Positions 43,266 through 51,409 of a stretch of DNA of 64,000 nt are shown one piece after another; within the stretch, counting starts at the first letter, position 1; each line of letters starts with the position of its first letter. Source of the stretch: Fusibacter_C sp942493125 (GTDB lineage Bacteria > Bacillota > Clostridia > Peptostreptococcales > Acidaminobacteraceae); the NCBI GenBank assembly GCA_942493125.1, contig OW818667.1:620001-684000 (forward strand), written 5' to 3'. Below the pieces are notes generated by a model. It ran no database searches. It was not told the origin of the DNA and saw only the letters and a program-made list of their open reading frames with translations. A program made the position numbers and the translations under genes.

Positions 43266-43306
43266 ATAAAACAACTTCACTGACATCTACTGTCAGTGAA
43301 GTTGTT
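43266..43306 (-). terminator. Terminator of the WYL regulator gene
   Basis: AACAACTTCACTGACA pairs perfectly over 16 bp with TGTCAGTGAAGTTGTT (loop 5 bases), with a TTTTAT tail on the minus strand. It overlaps the regulator stop codon. Confidence 0.88.
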
Positions 43307-44267
43307 AAAGTTGATAATATGCCATTAATTCCGACGCAACAGCAACAAGCTTTTCCTTCAAGCTCCGTGGTTCGATAATTTGAATGGATTTACCGTAAGA
43401 TAAGAGAAAATATGGGACATAAGTATGAATCGCTTCATCTTCAAGTAAAAATATCGCTTGATCTGCTGACCGCTCTTTCAGATGATGCCCTAAAAACCAA
43501 TGTAGGCATAAGTCATCCAAAGCCTCTGTCCTGCCACCGATAATTAAAGTAGTTAACCCCTCCTTACCCACTAAATTAGGTAACAGATTTTGCATAAAAA
43601 ATGTACGCGCTGAAAAGGCTTCGGGACGCTTAAATGTTTTTTGTGTACGTTTGACTATTAGAATCCGCTCTGCCCGAAAACTACGAATATCATTTCTTAA
43701 GTGACAATAGGCAACAATATACCATTTATTGTTCCAATAAACCATGCCATAAGGATCTATTACTCTAATTTTGGATCGTTCCTCTCGGCCTGTACGATAC
43801 TCGATTTCTACAGAGCATTCATTTGCAACAGCCTGCTCCAATTCTGCCAAAACCAGCAGAACAGTAGGGGCTCCCTTGCTGTTTATAACATCAAATCCTG
43901 TCAAATGATGGTTAAGAATACTTTCCTGTTTCTGATTCGAATATTGCATCAATTTTGATGTCGCACTGCTGAGTGCTTCATTAAAAGGGTATCCCGCTTC
44001 TTTAGCAAATACAGCAGCATGAAGGAGTGCCTTTTTTTCATCCATATCAAATATCAGAGGTGCTCTGATCATATTATTCTGCAAGCTGTAACCGCCATTA
44101 TGACCAGCATCCGATATGATAGGTACACCACTGGTACTTAGTGCATCAATATAACGGTAAACCGTCCGAATATTGATTTCCAGCTTTTCAGATATCTGTT
44201 TTGCAGTTATCTTGATGCCTGTATTTAGCATCCACAGTATTGCCAGCATATTATCGTTTTTAGCCAC
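43305..44267 (-). CDS. YafY-type HTH and WYL domain regulator
   Basis: The 320-aa protein has an HTH_11 winged helix (ITAKQISEKLEINIRTVYRYIDALSTSGVPI), a middle helical part and a WYL domain (about 140-220; SVEIEYRTGREERSKIRVIDPYGMVYWNNKWYIVAYCHLRNDIRSFRAERI). The start is GTG at 44267, behind GGAGG 8 bases away. WYL regulators sense nucleic acid or small ligands. A target is probably the DJ-1 or neighbouring genes. Confidence 0.92.
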   Translation of the reverse strand: MAKNDNMLAILWMLNTGIKITAKQISEKLEINIRTVYRYIDALSTSGVPIISDAGHNGGYSLQNNMIRAPLIFDMDEKKALLHAAVFAKEAGYPFNEALSSATSKLMQYSNQKQESILNHHLTGFDVINSKGAPTVLLVLAELEQAVANECSVEIEYRTGREERSKIRVIDPYGMVYWNNKWYIVAYCHLRNDIRSFRAERILIVKRTQKTFKRPEAFSARTFFMQNLLPNLVGKEGLTTLIIGGRTEALDDLCLHWFLGHHLKERSADQAIFLLEDEAIHTYVPYFLLSYGKSIQIIEPRSLKEKLVAVASELMAYYQL

Positions 44268-44373
44268 AATGTTCACCTCCTTGCTTAAACACGCAATATT
44301 TTGCTTGTTAAGCGCTTATTTTTCTATTAATAGGACTTTTATGGCATTTTAATCATATCAAGCTCATTTTTTA

Positions 44374-44856
44374 TCAAGTTATCGTGATAAGTCCAACAAT
44401 GGCTGATACAACAAGCCCAAGAACCATACCTTTTAGAGAAGCTATAAAATGAAACCCGTAATTATGGTATTCTTTTACCATATCCTCAGTCCCAGGGATC
44501 CGAAATATTTTCAAATGACAGAAAAATATCCAGTCTATCACAATTAAATCGTAGAGATTAACTACCGAAAACAAGATAAACATATGTTTGAAAGCACTTA
44601 GAAAGCCTTCTGTATTGGCCAACTTACAAAGTATCACGCCAATCACAACTATCACGGCAGAAGCTATCAGTTTAGCGGACAACTTATTCGTTTTTGTCGG
44701 AATTTGTCCCTCGTATTCCTTCAAGGATTTTACCCGTTCCTGTATTTTCGGTGGGTAGTTATATAGTGCTTTAATCGGTTCATTTTTTTTGACTTGAACA
44801 ATTAGCGCAAGAGTAAATAATAAACATAAAACCACACACTGGGCAAATAAAATCAT
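44374..44856 (-). CDS. Small membrane protein of unknown function
   Basis: The 160-aa protein has four hydrophobic segments (residues 1-20; about 64-84; 92-115; 138-158). No known motif is seen, except NYPPKIQERV in the first loop, which occurs in several Firmicute membrane proteins of unassigned family. It lies 39 bases after the NmrA-like gene on the same strand, possibly cotranscribed. Confidence 0.65.
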   Translation of the reverse strand: MILFAQCVVLCLLFTLALIVQVKKNEPIKALYNYPPKIQERVKSLKEYEGQIPTKTNKLSAKLIASAVIVVIGVILCKLANTEGFLSAFKHMFILFSVVNLYDLIVIDWIFFCHLKIFRIPGTEDMVKEYHNYGFHFIASLKGMVLGLVVSAIVGLITIT

Positions 44857-44895
44857 ATTTCATCAATCCTTTCTTAAATCTAAAATTAGTGTTTT

Positions 44896-45762
44896 TCATT
44901 GTTTAGTCTCCAGTGCTTTTCGCATAAATGAATAAAAATCATTTGGTTTACGACCTAACATCCATTTTAAAACATTAGGATTACCGTAAAAGCCATGCTC
45001 ATTGTAATGATGAAACATTTTAAGTAAAGTATTAACGCGATAATCTTCTGCTCCAAATTTTCTTAACTGTGCTGAAAATATCTCATCAGTCGGCGTTTCT
45101 ACTTTGATTTTACGATTAAGACATCGCTCCATCACTTCAACCATATCATTTAGTGAAAGATTTTCAGCGCCGCTAAATTCATATGAGGCATTCATGTGCT
45201 CTGTTGAAGTGAGAATTATGGCAGCAGCTTCTGCAACATCATCCAAGTCAACCAAACACATCCGGGTATCAGGTGTAGTAAAAAACTTCTGTATGAACAT
45301 GCCATTCTCAACAATCGAATGCCATGATTCAAAAATGTTTTGCATAAATACGGTGGGCTGAACAATAGTGAATGGGATGCCAGAATTTACTAGCAGTTGC
45401 TCTACCAGAAGTTTTTTCTGATGATGAGGCATATCTTGTAGTACTGAATGTAATACTGAATGGAACACAAAATGTTCTACATTCGCTTTGCGTGCAGCAT
45501 TTATAACCATTTCTCCAATTAAGACTTCATCTGGATTTATAGCCGAACATATGTGATAGACTTTTTTGATACCAATAAATGCTCTATCCAAATCTTCTTG
45601 ATTTAACATATCTCCTACAACCACTTCCATATCACCCAATGCTTTGATCTCTTGAATGTGTTCAGTTTTATACACAAAAGCCCTAACTTCTTCATTTATT
45701 GATAGCAGCGCTTTAATAATTGCGCGACCTACTTGTCCATTTGCTCCGGTTACAAGAATCAT
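44896..45762 (-). CDS. NmrA-like NAD(P)-binding protein
   Basis: The 288-aa protein has the atypical SDR (NmrA/HSCARG) motif VTGANGQVGRAIIKALLS at its N-terminus and VQPTVFMQNIF, SAINPDEVLIGEM further on. Many relatives are NAD(P)H-quinone oxidoreductases or redox sensors. It is the second gene of an operon with a MarR regulator (2 bases between), which probably controls it. Confidence 0.88.
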   Translation of the reverse strand: MILVTGANGQVGRAIIKALLSINEEVRAFVYKTEHIQEIKALGDMEVVVGDMLNQEDLDRAFIGIKKVYHICSAINPDEVLIGEMVINAARKANVEHFVFHSVLHSVLQDMPHHQKKLLVEQLLVNSGIPFTIVQPTVFMQNIFESWHSIVENGMFIQKFFTTPDTRMCLVDLDDVAEAAAIILTSTEHMNASYEFSGAENLSLNDMVEVMERCLNRKIKVETPTDEIFSAQLRKFGAEDYRVNTLLKMFHHYNEHGFYGNPNVLKWMLGRKPNDFYSFMRKALETKQ

Positions 45763-45764
45763 AT

Positions 45765-46307
45765 TTATTTTTCTCCTTTCAAATTGACTACTTTTTCGGA
45801 TAACAGATTTAATAATAAGCTCATATCTTTGAGTTGATCGTCTCCAAGAATAGACATCATCTCTCCAATCAATTTATAATGTTCAGGCAAGATCTCATTT
45901 AATAACTCTTGCCCCTTTGAACTTAACTTTACTAAATAGCTTCTTTTGTCACCTATATTTGTCAGTTTTTCAACGAGTCCTTGATTCTCAAGACCCGCAA
46001 TTAGACCCGTCATGGTTCCTTTGGTCACTTCAGCCTTTTTACTAAGCTCAACCGGTGATAATTGGTAATTACTCTGTCTAAATAACAACATTAAAATTGT
46101 GAATTTCCCCTCAGAAATCTCATATTTCAGAAAGTGCTCATCGAGTACTTTAGAAATATCAGCTGCAGTTCTAAGTAAAGCGATACAACTTTCGACTGCA
46201 TTTGCATTTAGGGATGTTACTCTTTCTGCATATTCATTTAGTAACTCTTGTTTTGGTATATCTCTAAGGCTAAATTTGAATCTATCCACAATTTTATCTC
46301 CTAACAC
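45765..46307 (-). CDS. MarR family transcriptional regulator
   Basis: The 180-aa protein has an extended N-terminus (about 40 residues) and a MarR winged helix (ISEGKFTILMLLFRQSNYQLSPVELSKKAEVTKGTMTGLIAGLENQGLVEKLTNIGDKRSYLVKLSSKG). The promoter carries a palindrome centred in the spacer, so autorepression is likely. It heads an operon with an NmrA-like gene and probably the small membrane protein. Confidence 0.92.
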   Translation of the reverse strand: MLGDKIVDRFKFSLRDIPKQELLNEYAERVTSLNANAVESCIALLRTAADISKVLDEHFLKYEISEGKFTILMLLFRQSNYQLSPVELSKKAEVTKGTMTGLIAGLENQGLVEKLTNIGDKRSYLVKLSSKGQELLNEILPEHYKLIGEMMSILGDDQLKDMSLLLNLLSEKVVNLKGEK

Positions 46308-46330
46308 ATTTAGTAAGCCGCCATACTTTT

Positions 46331-46359
46331 ATAATAAGGCGCCTTACTATGCTTGTCAA
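46331..46359 (-). promoter_or_regulatory. MarR operon promoter with operator
   Basis: Minus strand: TTGACA (46359-46354), 17-base spacer, TATTAT (46336-46331). The perfect palindrome TAAGGCGCCTTA (46335-46346) lies across spacer and -10, so a bound dimer would block polymerase. A half-site (TAAGCCGCC) is just downstream. Confidence 0.85.
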
Positions 46360-46378
46360 GTTTTTTGTTTAGTACTTA

Positions 46379-46430
46379 TAAAAAACAAGATTCCCATCAA
46401 TCGGTTATTCTTACCGAAAGACTGGGAACC
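46379..46430 (-). terminator. Terminator upstream of the MarR operon
   Basis: Minus strand: GGTTCCCA and CGGT pair with AACCG and TGGGAATC, followed by TTGTTTTTTAT. It closes the remnant genes at 46.5-47.3 kb. Confidence 0.8.
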
Positions 46431-46456
46431 TTTTATTTCAATTCCTTTAAGGCTTA

Positions 46457-46519
46457 TTATTTATCTTTGCGTGACATCAACACAACACACTCCACGTGCC
46501 TTGAGTAGACAAAAATGAA
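46457..46519 (-). pseudogene. Possible C-terminal remnant of an RNA methyltransferase
   Basis: About 20 codons read VYSRHVECVVLMSRKDK and stop. This resembles the closing strand (HVE-x-V-x-LM) of RlmD/TrmA-like uracil methyltransferases (the intact RlmD here ends DHVECVVKLERING). There is no methyltransferase core upstream. The similarity is short, so the call is tentative. Confidence 0.4.
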
Positions 46520-46568
46520 GTCGTGAAGACCCATTGGGTCCTTGGCGGAATGTAAAAAAACACAATTG

Positions 46569-47281
46569 TCATTTTTTCTGTTCTAGCTTCTTAATTTCAT
46601 GCGTTCCAATATCCTCTATTGCTTTTAGTTGACGTATTGCCAATAGATTTAATATTTGTAATCTTTCTGCTTGCGATTTACCTTGCTCAATCAGAATGGC
46701 ATTATAGCTTTCCATATTTGCTAATACCAACAATCTTTCACTTCCGGTGGTAATAGGTTTTCTTTTATAGCATCTGTATGGATACGATAATTCAATTTCG
46801 AAATTTCACGGTTTAAATTCCACCCTAATGAGAGTCTGCTACTTTCATCTGTTTTCAATCGTTTATAATCTTTTATAATATAGAGCTTAAATTCAGCAGA
46901 AATCCAAGATGCAAACTCAAATGCAATATCAGAATGAGCAAATGTGCCCCCATATCTCCCTGATTTAGAAACAATACCAATTGCATCAACAGTTGTGATC
47001 CACTTTGTTGGAGACATAGTAAATGCGTTCAAACCTGCGTCCTTTTTAAACCCGTCGAATTCGACGGGTTTAAAATTTTGGTTATGTAAACTTTCCCATA
47101 GCCCCAAAAATTCTAAAGTATCCCGATTACGCATCCAATTTTTAATTACATCGTTTGGTTCATCACTTTTATACCTAGCAATATCAGTAAGCGAGATATA
47201 TTCATTCTGAAAATCTTCACTGTAAATTGAAATTTCTATTCCATTAGCATGAATGGTTTCTTTAATTGGCTTTTTTAACAT
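46569..47281 (-). pseudogene. KilA-N domain gene with internal deletion and frameshift
   Basis: The reading frame from ATG 47281 (GGAGAGG site) runs 186 codons: KilA-N DNA-binding core (ISLTDIARYKSDEPNDVIKNWMRNRDTLEFLG, KWITTVDAIGIVSKSGRYGG, FEFASWISAEFKLYIIKDYK) to NLLPPEVKDCWY and stop. In the next frame the text continues LLVLANMESYNAILIEQGKS then QAERLQILNLLAIRQLKA and stops at 46569, the normal end of these phage-type proteins. The missing centre (roughly 50 codons) and frame change indicate a deletion. A LexA-like box is upstream. Confidence 0.75.
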
Positions 47282-47372
47282 GTTTACCTCTCCTACATTC
47301 AAGCAATATTTTTTAACTCGTGCCATAAAAAAGATATTCTCTTTTCTATAATTATATCTCATTAACAATTAC

Positions 47373-47386
47373 AGAACAAGTGTTCG
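47373..47386 (-). promoter_or_regulatory. Possible LexA (SOS) box upstream of the KilA-N gene
   Basis: CGAACACTTGTTCT on the minus strand matches the Firmicute SOS box CGAAC-N4-GTTCG except the last base. It lies about 90 bases before the KilA-N start, in line with a prophage-type origin. Confidence 0.5.
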
Positions 47387-47420
47387 ATTTTATCGTTTAT
47401 TCTTTTCTTTCGAATACAAG

Positions 47421-47454
47421 AAAACCACCAAATGTCATTCCAACAATTGGTGGC
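47421..47454 (-). terminator. Terminator of the HxlR gene
   Basis: CCACCAA-TGT pairs with AACA-TTGGTGG (one internal mismatch), followed on the minus strand by TTTTC. It is about 100 bases past the HxlR stop. Confidence 0.65.
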
Positions 47455-47558
47455 TTCAACTCATTCTATTTAGTTAACTCTAAAGCTTTTCCAATTTAGT
47501 ACATAAGGAATTGGTGCTCTTTTTCCTCTGACGCATATAAAGATTTGTTATAGATTTG

Positions 47559-47894
47559 TTATAGATTCCTCATCTGCTCAATGTATTTGTTCCCCCATAC
47601 TTTTAAACTCTCAAGGACCGTTATAAAATCTTCACCCATAGGACTTAGACTATATTCTACTTTTGGTGGAATTTGAGAGTATACAGTCCTGATGACCATC
47701 CCATAATCTTCTAAACTCCTAAGCTGTTTTGTCAATGTTGTCTGAGTAATTTCTGGTAGTTTACGTTGAATTTCATTAAAACGTAGTGTATCTTCACTTA
47801 AAAAATGAAGCAATGTTAATGCCCACTTACCTGAAAGTATTTTTTGAGAAGTGGCATAGGGACATTTACCAAAAAGCTCTTCTTGTGTGATCAT
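47559..47894 (-). CDS. HxlR family transcriptional regulator
   Basis: The 111-aa winged-helix protein begins MITQEELFGKCPYATSQKILSGKWALTLLHFLSE, with a conserved N-terminal Cys (C11) that in HxlR/YodB/HypR regulators can sense quinones or electrophiles. The recognition part is LRFNEIQRKLPEITQTTLTKQLRSLEDYGMV. It is divergent from an NAD(P)H-quinone reductase-like gene, with an inverted repeat between, which makes quinone response likely. Confidence 0.92.
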   Translation of the reverse strand: MITQEELFGKCPYATSQKILSGKWALTLLHFLSEDTLRFNEIQRKLPEITQTTLTKQLRSLEDYGMVIRTVYSQIPPKVEYSLSPMGEDFITVLESLKVWGNKYIEQMRNL

Positions 47895-47916
47895 GAAAAT
47901 CCTCCTAACAATCTAT

Positions 47917-47934
47917 AGTATCAAAAATGATACT
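47917..47934. promoter_or_regulatory. Inverted repeat, probable HxlR operator
   Basis: AGTATCA-AAAA-TGATACT is a perfect dyad about 23 bases before the HxlR start. A second dyad (AAGTAC 47935-47940 with GTACTT 47952-47957) is adjacent and overlaps the -35 of the divergent promoter. Confidence 0.7.
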
Positions 47935-47955
47935 AAGTACTAAAAACAATCGTAC

Positions 47956-47983
47956 TTGTTAATTCATCTGTATAACGTATAAT
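47956..47983 (+). promoter_or_regulatory. Promoter of the quinone reductase-like gene
   Basis: TTGTTA (47956-47961) and TATAAT (47978-47983) with a 16-base spacer. The adjacent dyad repeats suit HxlR control. Confidence 0.6.
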
Positions 47984-48054
47984 CTGTATATAAACATTAT
48001 AGTGCCTTAAACGAAAATATGAAATACAAATTTTAGTCTTAGGAGGACAAACAC

Positions 48055-48915
48055 ATGAAAGTATTAGTTACTGGTGCAACAGGACATTTTGGAGGTTTGG
48101 TTGTAAAGAGTTTATTGAATCAAATGGATGCTAAAAATATTTCAGTTAGCGTAAGAAACCCTGAAAAGGCATCCTCACTATCAGAAAAGGGCATTGATGT
48201 AAGACATGGAGATTTCGACTTGCCAGAGACGCTGACTACTGCCTTTGCCGGCATTGATAAATTGCTTATTGTCTCTACTGATTTAGACAATGAAACAAGA
48301 ATTCGCCAGCACAAAGCAGCCGTTTCGGCTTCAATAACTGCAGGGGTAAAGCACATAATTTACACAAGTGTGGCCGATGCGCCACATAGTTCATTGGAAC
48401 TTGCCGAGGTTCACCGACAAACTGAAAAAGCAATTATTGAGTCTGGTATTACCTTTACTTTCCTCAGAAATAATTGGTACTTAGAAAACGAAATTAGCAG
48501 CATACAAGCCGCTAAAGCTGGTGCCCCTTGGGTCACATCTGCTGAGTCAGGCAAAGTCGGTTGGACGCTAAAAAGAGAATACGCAGAAGCAGCTGCTAAT
48601 GTATTGGCTTCAGAAGGCCATGAAAATAAAATTTACGAACTCTCCAGCCAGCCACAAACCCAAGAAAAACTGTCTTCCGTAGTGAGTAACGTTATTGGAA
48701 AAGAAATTCCAGTCCTTCACGTCTCTGATGAAAGCTACGCCGAAGGTTTAAGAGCAGCTAATCTTCCTGAATTTTTAGTTGAACTCTTCAAAGACATTCA
48801 AAAATCCATCAGTGAAGGCGCACTGGACGTGGTAAGTTCAGACCTTGAAAAACTCCTTGGAAGAAAACCCCTTTCTCTTGAAGATGCTGTTGAAGAAATT
48901 GCGAAGGACCTTTAA
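48055..48915 (+). CDS. NAD(P)H-quinone oxidoreductase-like SDR (QorB/YtfG type)
   Basis: The 286-aa NmrA-type protein has MKVLVTGATGHFGGLVVKSLL (dinucleotide site), ISVSVRNPEKA, IDVRHGDFDLPETLTTAFAG and FLRNNWYLEN, the pattern of E. coli QorB (YtfG) quinone oxidoreductases. It is divergent from the HxlR regulator. The pair looks like a quinone/electrophile detoxification unit. A perfect terminator follows. Confidence 0.9.
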   Translation: MKVLVTGATGHFGGLVVKSLLNQMDAKNISVSVRNPEKASSLSEKGIDVRHGDFDLPETLTTAFAGIDKLLIVSTDLDNETRIRQHKAAVSASITAGVKHIIYTSVADAPHSSLELAEVHRQTEKAIIESGITFTFLRNNWYLENEISSIQAAKAGAPWVTSAESGKVGWTLKREYAEAAANVLASEGHENKIYELSSQPQTQEKLSSVVSNVIGKEIPVLHVSDESYAEGLRAANLPEFLVELFKDIQKSISEGALDVVSSDLEKLLGRKPLSLEDAVEEIAKDL

Positions 48916-48975
48916 CAGATAGCTAAATGGTGGGATTGGGATGCCTTGGCTATAAGGTTGATTGATTGATCATAA

Positions 48976-49020
48976 AACAAAAGTACCGTCAGTTTAAACG
49001 CCACTGACGGTACTTTTGTT
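48976..49020. terminator. Bidirectional terminator
   Basis: AACAAAAGTACCGTCAGT pairs perfectly over 18 bp with its complement across a 9-base loop, between converging genes. Confidence 0.92.
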
Positions 49021-49036
49021 AATAATAACATTCATT

Positions 49037-50512
49037 TTAGCCGTTTATACGTTCCAATTTCACCACGCACTCAACGTGATCCGTCCAAGGAAACATATCA
49101 TAAGGGAACATCTCTTTAACCTTGTACCCATTGTTCGTGAGCACTTTCAGATCGCGTGCAAGACTGTCTGGTCCACATGAGATGTAGATGACTGTCTTAG
49201 GTGCAAGCTTGATCAGTGAGGCCAAGAAGGTGTCATCGCTGCCGCTACGCGGTGGGTCCATGAAGACGAGGTCGAGGGATTCATCCTCTTGTGACATCTG
49301 CGTCATGAAGTCGCCTGCATCGCCTTGGTAGAACTGGATGTTTTCGATACCGTTCATTCTTGCGTTGAAGTTTGCGTCGCGAACGGCGTCTTTATTGAGT
49401 TCGATGCCGAGCACTTGGCCAGCTTTTTTGCTTGCTATGAGGCCGATTGTACCGATGCCGCAGTAAGCGTCAAGAACGTTTTCCGTGCCTTTGAGCTTCG
49501 CCATGCCGATTGCCATGTTGAACATCTTCTCAGCTTGAACTGAGTTGACTTGGTAGAAAGATTTTGGTGAGATTCTGAACCTCGTGTCACAGAGCATATC
49601 TTCAATATAGCCTTTGCCGTAGAGGACAGTTTCTTGAGAGCCAAGGACCATGCTCGTTCTGCGGTTGTTGACATTGAAGACAACTGTTGTGATATATGGA
49701 TGCTCTTTGACGAGCGCTTTGACGAAGTTGTTTTTTGATGGGAAAATCGGATTGCCACCGATGATGACGACCATGACTTCACCCGTTGTGTGGCTCGATC
49801 TGATGAGGACATGACGCATAAAACCCGTGTCATAATCTTCGTCGTAAGGGGTCATTTTGAACGATGGCATCAGTTGACGAATCGTTTGGATGATGCCGTT
49901 CGCGCGTTCATCTTGGATGAGGCAGTTCGTCGTTGGAACGACTTTGTGGGAATCTTCTTGATAGATGCCCGCTACGATTTTACCATTTTTGTCATATGAA
50001 AACGTCGCGTGTACTTTGTTTCTATAGTGGTATGGGTTGTCCATCCCGATGATGTTTGACACTTTGCCAAAGCCATGGAGGATCATCTCTATTTTCTTTT
50101 GCTTGAATTTGAGCTGTCCTTCGTAAGTCAAGTTTTGTAGCTGACAGCCACCACACTTGCTGAAAGAGCCGCACGGCGGTTCCGTCTTGTACTGCAAAAA
50201 CTGCGGCTCGACGTAATCCTTTGAACGGGCGAATGCGCGTTTTGCCTCTACCTTAACGGTTGGATGCCTGTCTGCATAGCTTGTTGTCACTACTGGCTTA
50301 CCCGATGGACTTGCTTTGCCTGTTTTATCTACGCCTGTTGATTTACTTGCTTGACCAGTTCCATCAGCAGCAAACTTTGAACGGTTTCTAGCGCGTTCTT
50401 TTCTGTAATAATCGTCCTCAAACTCTACCGTATCGTCATCGGCAACGTATTTGCCCTTGCCTGTCGGTTTCTTTTTTTTGTCAAATGCATCGTAAAACGG
50501 TTTCTTATTCAT
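49037..50512 (-). CDS. rlmD: 23S rRNA (uracil-1939-C5) methyltransferase
   Basis: The 491-aa RlmD/RumA enzyme has a 95-residue low-complexity, Lys/Ser/Thr-rich N-terminal extension in place of the usual TRAM domain, then the 4Fe-4S cysteines (CGSFSKCGGCQLQNLTYEGQ, and C in VPTTNCLIQ). The methyltransferase core shows VLDAYCGIGTIGLIA, FYQGDAGDFM, DLVFMDPPRSGSD and the nucleophile Cys in YISCGPDSLARDL. It methylates U1939 (or U747) of 23S rRNA. The extension is of unknown role. Monocistronic. Confidence 0.93.
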   Translation of the reverse strand: MNKKPFYDAFDKKKKPTGKGKYVADDDTVEFEDDYYRKERARNRSKFAADGTGQASKSTGVDKTGKASPSGKPVVTTSYADRHPTVKVEAKRAFARSKDYVEPQFLQYKTEPPCGSFSKCGGCQLQNLTYEGQLKFKQKKIEMILHGFGKVSNIIGMDNPYHYRNKVHATFSYDKNGKIVAGIYQEDSHKVVPTTNCLIQDERANGIIQTIRQLMPSFKMTPYDEDYDTGFMRHVLIRSSHTTGEVMVVIIGGNPIFPSKNNFVKALVKEHPYITTVVFNVNNRRTSMVLGSQETVLYGKGYIEDMLCDTRFRISPKSFYQVNSVQAEKMFNMAIGMAKLKGTENVLDAYCGIGTIGLIASKKAGQVLGIELNKDAVRDANFNARMNGIENIQFYQGDAGDFMTQMSQEDESLDLVFMDPPRSGSDDTFLASLIKLAPKTVIYISCGPDSLARDLKVLTNNGYKVKEMFPYDMFPWTDHVECVVKLERING

Positions 50513-50560
50513 AATTTCTCTCTTCCTTCTCGATGGTAAAATTGGAAATATTCAACTTCC

Positions 50561-51235
50561 TTATTTAGCGACTATTTTATATAAATGACTTTTATCGATT
50601 ATTTTGATGCCACCTCTATGCAAAGTGACGATGCCTTCAGATGCGAAATATTTCAGCATCCTAGAAACGACTTCACGTGCGGAGCCGATGTATTTGGCGA
50701 TTTGTTCATGTGTCAAATCAATTTCCAGCTTCCCTTTTCTCGAAATCTCATCGAGTAAAAATCCAGCGAGTCTGACGTCAAAGCTCATGAACAGGATCTG
50801 TTGCATGGCCCACATGACATCGGAAAATCTTGAGACCGCTTCTTTGTTGGTAAAATTCTCAACATATATGTTGGATGCTGCAAGTTTGGAATAGACTTCC
50901 GAGCTAACTATCAAAACTTCGCAATCTGTGTCAGCTTCTACATGTACATCGAAAGTGATATTGCTCAAAACACACGAAGATGTCAATACGCACACGTCGC
51001 CTTCTGACAAGCGATATAAGGTGATTTCACGTCCATCCTCAGAAAGAATGTATGTCCTTACGCAGCCCGTTTGTATCAACAGGACTCCGACACATTCCGT
51101 GTCACCACCATGTATTAGATCTCCGCGATTAAACGTTGCTGGATGTGTGTTATTGATCAAATGATTTTTCTCATCTTCACTTAAAAAATCCCAAAATGTC
51201 AATATTTGCTGCATCGTTTCAATTTTGTTGGCCAT
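50561..51235 (-). CDS. Crp/Fnr family regulator
   Basis: The 224-aa protein has a cNMP-binding-type beta roll (about 20-125; GDLIHGGDTECVGVLLIQTGCVRTYILSEDGREITLYRLSEGDVCVLTSSCVL) and a C-terminal HTH_Crp (IDLTHEQIAKYIGSAREVVSRMLKYFASEGIVTLHRGGIKI). ATG 51235 has AGGATC 8 bases upstream. No Fnr-type N-terminal cysteine cluster. It lies beside a ferredoxin and DODA gene; a TGTAAAT-N5-ATTTACA dyad ahead of it is probably its own site. Confidence 0.92.
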   Translation of the reverse strand: MANKIETMQQILTFWDFLSEDEKNHLINNTHPATFNRGDLIHGGDTECVGVLLIQTGCVRTYILSEDGREITLYRLSEGDVCVLTSSCVLSNITFDVHVEADTDCEVLIVSSEVYSKLAASNIYVENFTNKEAVSRFSDVMWAMQQILFMSFDVRLAGFLLDEISRKGKLEIDLTHEQIAKYIGSAREVVSRMLKYFASEGIVTLHRGGIKIIDKSHLYKIVAK

Positions 51236-51271
51236 GCGTTTGATCCTCATTTCAATAATTTATCAAGTCTA

Positions 51272-51290
51272 TGTAAATTGTACATTTACA
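51272..51290. promoter_or_regulatory. Crp/Fnr-type dyad
   Basis: TGTAAAT-TGTAC-ATTTACA, perfect 7-bp arms, lies 37 bases upstream of the Crp/Fnr gene start. It suits autoregulation. Confidence 0.65.
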
Positions 51291-51303
51291 CTAATCTATA
51301 ACG

Positions 51304-51359
51304 ACAAAAAATCCCGCATATACAGGTATATTTATTATACCATATAAATGCAGGATTTT
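51304..51359 (-). terminator. Terminator of the ferredoxin gene
   Basis: Minus strand: AAAATCCTGCAT...GGTATA pairs with TATACC...ATGCGGGATTTT, ending in TTTTTT. Confidence 0.8.
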
Positions 51360-51409
51360 GACAGTTCCATATATTAACCTACTGTAACCACCTGAATGCT
51401 TGGGCTTTG

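Noticed and set aside
47533..47554. 11-bp direct repeat at the HxlR end (GATTTGTTATA twice)
   Set aside because: Only two copies of a simple AT-rich string with no evident function; likely slippage.
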